A program made the translations under genes and the position numbers. Below, in pieces: positions 57,830 to 64,000 of a stretch of 64,000 bases of DNA (positions are counted from its first letter, which is position 1; every line of letters begins with the position of its first letter). A model generated the notes under the pieces. The model did no database searches. It worked only from the letters and a program-made list of their open reading frames with translations, and was not told the DNA's origin. Origin of the DNA: Dermanyssus gallinae (lineage: Eukaryota > Arthropoda > Arachnida > Mesostigmata > Dermanyssidae); the NCBI GenBank assembly GCA_003439945.1, contig QVRM01005976.1, positions 863,001-927,000 on the forward strand, given 5' to 3'.

Positions 57830-59260
57830 CACGCACAACCGGCTATACTAGAAGTAGCCCGAGCGACGATAACTGCACTCTTCCCACAAAAACCACACTG
57901 GCCGCAGCCTGTGTTCTTTGAGGAAATTTCAGACCTTAACTACGAGCCAGTCTCAACCCCAGAGATCAGAATTGTGACCGTACGCATACGGCAAAAATGC
58001 ACCGGGGCCAGATGTGGTCCCCCTGAAAGTAGTACGCCTAGCTTTAAAACACAACCCAAAGATGTTCAAATGAAGTTGAATGATGGACCAAGTGCTCGCC
58101 TGCGGAGATTAAGTCTAAGTAAAGTTTTCGGGCTGACCCTCAGCCAAGATTTAACGTCCACGGAACTGTTTTTCACATTGCTTCATAGACGGACCCCCAT
58201 AAATACAAATGTGCAACGGTGGGGCTCGAACCCGCGCACCTATGTGTCTCCTCCGGTTGCGAGGCGCAGACTTAAGCCACCACGCCACCGGGCTCGACGC
58301 GGAGATTAAGTCTGAAAACGCCGCACCTTTGACCTTATACCGATCCCCGGTAAACAACAAGAAAACCCCTCGGCATACTGCCCTATAAGTATGATCTCTT
58401 GCCTATCTAAAGCAGCTGAGACGTTATCGACGTAGAACTAAAAACAAACTTAGAAGACAAAAAGACGCTATCGGAAAACCAGCACGGTTTCTGAGACCGA
58501 TATTCCACTCATTTGGCTATTAGCAAAGTTCTAAGCATAGCTCAAACACAGAGAGAAGCGCCGATAACAAACCTGCCGCATTATTTGGCCATCCTCATAG
58601 ACGTAAAAAACGCGTTTAATACGCTTTCGTGGGACGCCATAAATAAAGAAAAAAAACGCGAACCTTTATTAATTATGTATTCTACCGTCGTGCAAAAACG
58701 ACCGAGCATCACCTACGAATGCGTAGACTATGCAGTCACATCCGGGGTTCCCCAAGGATCCGTAATGGAGCCATAAAGTATTAAGACTCCCACATCCCGA
58801 TAAATTATTCCGTCGCCCACGCAGACGATTTGCTCAAAGGAACAGTCAACGTAGCCTAAATGTTTAGTAACACAAAAAAACTGAAGCAATTTAATTTAAT
58901 TAATAAATTAATACTCGCTGATCTTAAGAAAATATGTAACCTTACCCACCTCTTGCGCAACTAATACTAAGGGGCCGCGGTGGTTGCTTTCAGCAATACC
59001 TACACCGCATTGATAAAACTGACTTCATCTTATGCCGTATGTGCAGCTCAGGAGAGACTGACAATATACAGCACTGCTACGAAGGCTGAGCCTTTTCAAT
59101 TTTAAGCGAGATCTACTGTCTTAGAACCAGAAAGACTGGAAAGTTCTCTGAAATGCTAAGCCCTTTCGCTCCTCAGGGATTATGAACTTTGATGTTTGTT
59201 AAGTTGATTCGCAGAATTTGCCGCAGCAACAAAAATAACCGCCGTACGACGTCGAGCAGC
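57830..59260 (+). pseudogene. Decayed R1-like LINE ORF2, interrupted by a SINE
   Basis: Plus strand, in order: TALFPQKPHWPQP linker (57870-57910), a degraded KCTGARCGPPES block (57995-58030), the SINE at 58117-58298, then CPISMISCLSKAAETLS (58378-58425), AILIDVKNAFNTLSWDAI (58590-58640, first catalytic aspartate), VTSGVPQGSVMEP (58736-58775) and a C-terminal FQQYLHRIDKTD with CxxC pair (58990-59080). The FADD box is only weakly visible near 58825 (ADDLLK). Many frame changes and stops. The same C-terminal type is at 745-1073. Confidence 0.8.
58117..58298 (-). mobile_element. tRNA-derived SINE, copy 4, perfect target duplication
   Basis: A 182-base copy between two perfect 15-base direct repeats GCGGAGATTAAGTCT (58102-58116 and 58299-58313). 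On the minus strand it starts GTCGAGCCCGGTGGCG, with the A-box TGGCGTGGTGG, the B-box GGTTCGAGCCC and the body TTGCACATTTGT ... GGTCAGCCCGAAAACTTTAC. It lies inside the R1-like LINE relic and so postdates it. Confidence 0.95.
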
Positions 59261-59269
59261 ATTAGTGGC

Positions 59270-60495
59270 GAGAAAAACGGAGGTAATTTCGAAACGACAA
59301 TATGGCGGCCATCTGGGGCAAGGGGTAACGAGAACAACTGGATTCTGGTAGGTTTGTGGCTCCCGCACTACCGTCGTTTTATCAACGACGCCTGGTGTGC
59401 ATCATACAATTTACCAGTTAATCTCTAAAAAAAAAGTATAAGTTAATCAACGATTTGACCGGCTCTCAGACGTGGCATGAAAAACACATCAGAACTCTCT
59501 GTTAGCCTTTTACTAAACTAAACAGTTTTACTGCTTGAGTGACAAGAAACATTTCACTAGACATTTGGTTAAATGTTTAACATGAAAAACCTTCGAGCGT
59601 AACGAAACTAAATTGAACCGTGATCCGAGAGGTTATTTTTACTGAAGTGACTTAGTTACAAACGTATAATTTCAATAAAATTGTCGGGTTTATCTTCTTT
59701 CAAATGTAAATGTAATGTAATAATTTTTAGTACTACAGTGAGTACAAAATATGCCTAAAGTCAAATGCGATAGATGATGCAACTGGTTGCAATTTTAATT
59801 CAGATCGGCAATTGTTAAAAACAGATTATTTTGAGTCGGTATGCATCGTCGCGATAGTCGAAGCGACGGCTACTTGGGTCGAAGTTGCTATCGCCCCCAT
59901 TACGTTAGTTAACTGCATTGTAAGAGTCATGCAGGTACATTAATTTCACTCCAATAAGTGGGTGCATTGCAGGTCCTTATCAGCCTCAATACTACATGCC
60001 AGGCCTAGGCGGAACTACCTTGACTGTAGAAAGGTCTATATGAAGGTCTGAGACATAAAAGGAGACGCGCCAGGCGGGAAAAACGAGCGGAACGAGGGTC
60101 CTCATCATGTTGTGAGACTCTGTAGGGCAGTAAACCACCCGGGTTAATGGCGGCCAGGTAGAGAGTCACCTATCTCATGTTCTGGTTGACCGTCTCAACC
60201 TTAAGTCCAACTGTACATAGGTAGGCTTGCACGAGAGCAGCACAATACAAATGTGCCTTTCAGGGTGGAAGTGGTGCGTTAATGCCTATGGTAACACCCG
60301 AAGAGAAAAGGCTCAGAGCCCGATCAGGTTTACTATATTATGAAAACTTGATCCAGTCTCTCCCCCTCTTGGAGGAAATACTTTCTGATTTATTTAGTGT
60401 AATTATCAAGAGTTGACACTTGTTTCAAGTCAGGCATGCCACCAGGCTCCCTATCATGTTCAAGGTAAGCTATGGCAATTACAAGCGAGATATAA
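59270..60495. other. No gene seen
   Basis: Mixed sequence with no clear motif. Near 60040-60190 the base composition rises. It may be the 5' part of the relic at 60.5 kb, but nothing supports that directly. Confidence 0.5.
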
Positions 60496-60499
60496 ATCT

Positions 60500-60910
60500 T
60501 CACCGTGGAGTGTCGTAAAAAGCGCGGATTGAGTAACATTTTCCGGAAAGGAAATCCCAATAGCATAAACTGTCAGCCCATCTACCGTGGCAAATCAGGA
60601 GAGGTCCTTGATGCAGTCTACGTTCTCCAGTCAAAATCCAATCAGCTGTGGGACAACCCCGGAGTCATTTGTATACAGCCTAATTTATTAACTAAGGGCC
60701 TTTGACAAAACTCTACGATATTGTGGTCGAGAACTACGATCACGACGACGCGCTATAGTATTAAGAGTTTTATCTCTATGGAAATAACGTTACTTCTTTG
60801 GAATGGCCTTGAGATAAACGCCAAGAACGCCAACTCCCACAAAGTTTAGGCGTGGGGGTCAACTGGCAAGCTGCGACGTTATACGTTGCGGCGGCCCGTT
60901 GTTGGCGTTT
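60500..60910 (+). pseudogene. Decayed LINE reverse-transcriptase fragment
   Basis: Encodes EVLDAVYVLQSKSNQ near 60606-60650 (compare TTDAIF.LRQ). After frame loss it gives AFDKTLRYCGRELRSRRRAI with VLRVLSLWK near 60695-60775, which resembles KAFD.V.R......L....V......L. in RTE- or craniate-like reverse transcriptases. The PQG and DD boxes are not seen. Confidence 0.45.
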
Positions 60911-61764
60911 GTTAACTCTTTTTTGTATTGTGGCCTTCCGTTCATTATATATATATATAGTCTAATTCACTTCAAATGCTCTCACATTCTCAACTCGTCT
61001 TTATAGGATTGTATTCGTCATTACTAAGCACGTGTATCGGTTGCTGCCGCCTCGTCGGTGAGTGCTACCAAAAATAGCTGTTCATTGTTTGCACGTGTAT
61101 GTCGAAACAGAGCTTGGTGAGCTAAGTTTTCCTTGCCAGGGTTGAGTATCCTCTCGCCGAAGTACGACTACATTAAAGTGCGTCTTGTTGTTTTAGGTGT
61201 TGGCTGGTATGACGCGTCATCACGAGTAAGCCAATAATACTGCTACGGGTGCTCCGACGGAGCGCCACAAATCCGGAGCTTTAGGCCTGGAAAAATATCA
61301 GCCTCAGCCGCTCTTTGCTTGCTGGCCAAGCAGAGATACTCCTGCTACTTTTGTTGGCTATACATTTTGTAAGTTCGTGCGTGAAAGGCCCAAAGGAAAC
61401 AGGAAACATTTCGCCACCTACCCACTTACTGCAGCGGCACGTCGAGTAAACCTTGAACTGGTTTGTTTGAGCATCTTCTACATACCGACATAATCTAGGC
61501 GTATACATTACGTCGAGTAATTACCTCAAAGCGGATTGTTCTTCTCCTGCTCCAATGTAAGTGCCAAGAAATGCTTGTCAGTGGTATTTTGGAATCTGTT
61601 CTGGCAACTGTTTAAAGCTGTTTCTGTCCATAGTATGCCTGGTTGACGGAATGTAAGACTGTTGGCTGAGTGCAATGTCGCGATATATTAATATATATAT
61701 AAAATATATGTATTATACGGAAATTAAATTTGTATATATATTCATCCATATCGTATATATCATA
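60911..61764. other. No gene seen
   Basis: A short (TA)n stretch at about 60947-60958 and another AT-rich part at 61680-61765, immediately before the mariner insertion. No recognisable coding region. Confidence 0.6.
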
Positions 61765-61766
61765 TA

Positions 61767-63087
61767 CGAGGTGTGTTCAAAAAGTATCGCGACTTTTGTG
61801 TTTTTTCAAAAATTATTCATTTATTCATAATAGAATATCTATTTTGTCCCCTTCAAAGTAATCCCCATGAGATATTATACACTTGTGCCAACGGTTTTTC
61901 CAATCTTCGAAGCACTTCAAAAAAACATTTTTTTTAATCTTGTTCAGCTCCTCCTTCGATGCCGTCTTTATCTCGTCAAGCGTAGCGTAACGTCGTCCTT
62001 TCATGGGCCTCTTCAGTTTAGGGAACAAGAAAAAGTCACAGGGGGCCAGATCTGGGGAATACGGTGGCTGCGGCATCATTAGTGTGTTGTTTTTGGCCAA
62101 AAACTCGCGCACAAGCAACGATGTGTGAGCTGGGGCGTTATCGTGGTGCAAAAGCCAATTTGTGTTCTTCCACAAATCCGGGCGTTTCTGGCGGATTGCT
62201 TCGCGCAAATTGCGCATAACTTGCAGGTAATATTCCTTATTGACCGTTCTACCCTGTGGCAAGAACTCATGATGCACCACGCCCCTGCAATCGAAGAAAA
62301 CTGTCAGCAAAACTTTCACATTCGACCGAACTTGGCGCGCTTTTTTCGGTCTTGGTTCGTGCGGCAGCTTCCATTGAGATGATTGAGCTTTGGTTTCCAC
62401 GTCATAACCATAAACCCACGATTCGTCACCAGTTATGACCCTCTGGAGCAAATTTGGGTCGTCGCGGACAGAGTCCAACATCTCATTAGCAATGTTCATG
62501 CGATGCTGTTTTTGGTCGCAATTGAGCAATTTTGGTACGAATTTCGCGGCGACCCGTCTCATGCCCAAATCATTGATAAAAATCGAATGGCACGAGCCAA
62601 TCGATATGTTTAGGTCCTCAGCAACTTCTCTAACGGTGATTCGACGATTGGCCAATACCATTTTCTCCACTTCATTAATTTTTTCGTCTGTTGTTGAAGT
62701 GCTCGGGCGTCCGGCACGCTCTTCGTCGATCACATCTTCTCGGCCTTCTGAGAACATTTTGTACCACCGATAAACGTTGCTTCGGTCCAAGGTAGCTTCT
62801 CCGTATGCCACAGTCAACATTCGGAATGCATCCGCGCACTTAATTTCGTTTTTCACACAAAATTTGATACAGGTTCTTTGATCCATTTTTTGAATAGGTA
62901 AAAATCGAAGACGATCCAAAACACGTGCAAGCAAAGCAGCTGTCAACAATTAAGTGAACATTCAAAATGGCCGAGCTTGTCGGCATAAGTGAGAGACATG
63001 AGTACCAACATAACGCCACAAAAAATCGAAATTCGAATATACGTAACCCGCGAAAATTCAAAAGTCGCGATACTTGAACTTACCTCG
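61767..63087 (-). mobile_element. Mariner element copy 2 (apparently intact)
   Basis: A 1321-base element flanked by TA (61765-61766 and 63088-63089). The left end is CGAGGTGTGTTCAAAAAGTA followed by TCGCGACTTTTG. The right end, read on the minus strand, is CGAGGTAAGTTCAAGTATCG followed by CGACTTTTG, giving imperfect terminal inverted repeats of about 30 bases. One complete transposase frame lies inside. It is inserted in a TA-rich stretch, as expected for this superfamily. Confidence 0.97.
61825..62886 (-). CDS. Mariner transposase, intact frame
   Basis: A 353-residue protein, close to the usual mariner length of about 345. The start MDQRTCIKF is chosen at 62886. An in-frame ATG at 62949 would add 21 residues, but the poly(A) stretch between them differs in length in the other copy, so the extension is probably not native. 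Residues about 5-110 hold two helix-turn-helix DNA-binding regions (with GRPSTSTTDEK between them). The catalytic domain has D154 (TGDESWVYG), D249 (HHDNAPAH) and D284 (YSPDLAPCD), spaced D,D34D. It cuts and pastes the element at TA sites. No stop or frameshift is present. Confidence 0.95.
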   Translation of the reverse strand: MDQRTCIKFCVKNEIKCADAFRMLTVAYGEATLDRSNVYRWYKMFSEGREDVIDEERAGRPSTSTTDEKINEVEKMVLANRRITVREVAEDLNISIGSCHSIFINDLGMRRVAAKFVPKLLNCDQKQHRMNIANEMLDSVRDDPNLLQRVITGDESWVYGYDVETKAQSSQWKLPHEPRPKKARQVRSNVKVLLTVFFDCRGVVHHEFLPQGRTVNKEYYLQVMRNLREAIRQKRPDLWKNTNWLLHHDNAPAHTSLLVREFLAKNNTLMMPQPPYSPDLAPCDFFLFPKLKRPMKGRRYATLDEIKTASKEELNKIKKNVFLKCFEDWKNRWHKCIISHGDYFEGDKIDILL

Positions 63088-63089
63088 TA

Positions 63090-64000
63090 TATAATATATC
63101 ATTTGTTCATATATATATATATATATATATATATACGGTATCACGCACTTTAATAGAACGGGCTCATTATTATATTACTTTACAAATACGACATGATGCC
63201 GACTAGTAGCAGATATCTACGGGCCTGCGGCAACCCAACGTGTGAACTTAAGCTATATGTTCCCAGAAGAAGTACGCGGTTTTCCACTGAAGGTGGACTT
63301 GACCTTAAACAAGCATACCACTTGTTTCACTGGGATTTAAGACACGAAACGCAACTTGTCATGTCCCGCAACTTGTCATGTCAATCACCGAAGGCATACA
63401 TTTGGCCAGTTGCTTTGATAAACGGCAACAACACAGAAAGCTTAATTTTGCAATATTCCAAACTGGCGAGACAACGAGAAAGTACAATAACAATTACAGT
63501 ACCAATATGTCATTGGTCTTACAGAAAGTTGATGGCCTAACTAGTTTAGTCTCGGGTACAAGTTTGATGTTATTTGCAAATCCAACCCAAAGTTTCTTTC
63601 TGTACGCAAAATTTGATAGGCGTTCTCTCTAAATGTGCAGTCCATATTTAACCGCTTCTCTAGATGCCATATCAGCATCGGCCACATCATTTAATGTGCT
63701 TTATACATAACTTAAAATTTCCGCGTCGTCAAACTTCGACTTCTACAAGAAAATGTTTGTCGATGCGCAAGTAGTCAATACCATAAACTGTTGTAGTTCA
63801 AACATTGCTATTCACGCGAATCCTGTCACTGCTAGCCTTAGCAAAATTGATGTAAGATGCCCTCTATATATTCGGTATGCATTATACAGAGAACTGTAAT
63901 AAATATATGTAATAAATATATAATATATAAAAATATGTAATAAATGGCTCACGTTGGCCGTAAACCTGCATGGAAAGTCTTCATGCCATCATTCCAGTAG
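63090..64000. other. No gene seen
   Basis: A (TA)n array at about 63109-63135 directly follows the mariner. Open frames at 63193-63540 and 63378-63632 show no motif, and the window ends in AT-rich sequence. Confidence 0.55.

Noticed and set aside
62887..62949. 21-residue N-terminal extension of the mariner transposase
   Set aside because: The poly(A) stretch just upstream of the 62886 start differs in length in copy 1, and known mariner transposases start near the MDQ-like position.

Overview
This is eukaryotic nuclear DNA, and almost all of it that can be identified is transposable elements. There is no operon structure, no ribosome-binding sites and no CRISPR array. Long (TA)n arrays occur every few kilobases, and the recognisable coding matter is mariner/Tc1, non-LTR (LINE), Ty3/gypsy-like and tRNA-derived SINE material. 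This suits an invertebrate, probably an arthropod; a chelicerate such as a mite is only a guess. I recognise no intact host gene.

Regions: (1) 0-8.3 kb holds (TA)n arrays, decayed LINE pieces on the minus strand and diverged local duplications (190-400 with 445-650; 3.54-4.72 kb with 6.55-7.74 kb). (2) 8.43-14.24 kb holds a nearly complete LINE with two open frames, ORF1 (8795-10183) and ORF2 (10915-13905, endonuclease plus reverse transcriptase), a polyadenylation signal and a (TTGAA)n 3' end. (3) 14.3-22.1 kb holds Tc1 and mariner-like relics, a SINE, a GC-richer island, a large inverted repeat around a (TA)n loop, and a decayed LINE with a YLDD-type reverse transcriptase. (4) 22.4-30.2 kb is a diverged tandem segmental duplication, with a second SINE family inserted in the right unit. 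(5) 32.4-37.2 kb is a decayed gypsy-like element on the minus strand, with a mariner inserted between protease and reverse transcriptase and a SINE inserted in gag, flanked by candidate LTRs. (6) 37-61 kb is mostly decayed LINE fragments, two more SINE copies and AT-rich sequence with no recognisable content. (7) 61.77-63.09 kb is a second mariner copy whose 353-residue transposase frame is open and keeps the D,D34D triad.

The elements relate to one another as follows. The ORF1/ORF2 LINE is a possible source of retrotransposition activity. The intact mariner could supply transposase to the broken copy at 34.7 kb, whose ends are still recognisable. The tRNA-derived SINEs have no coding capacity and must have been mobilised by some LINE; their target-site duplications prove retroposition. 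Most other reverse-transcriptase fragments are dead. The nested insertions give a relative chronology: the gypsy-like element is oldest, and the mariner and SINE came later.

Limits: all similarities were judged by eye, without alignment or database search. Boundaries of decayed elements and duplications are approximate.
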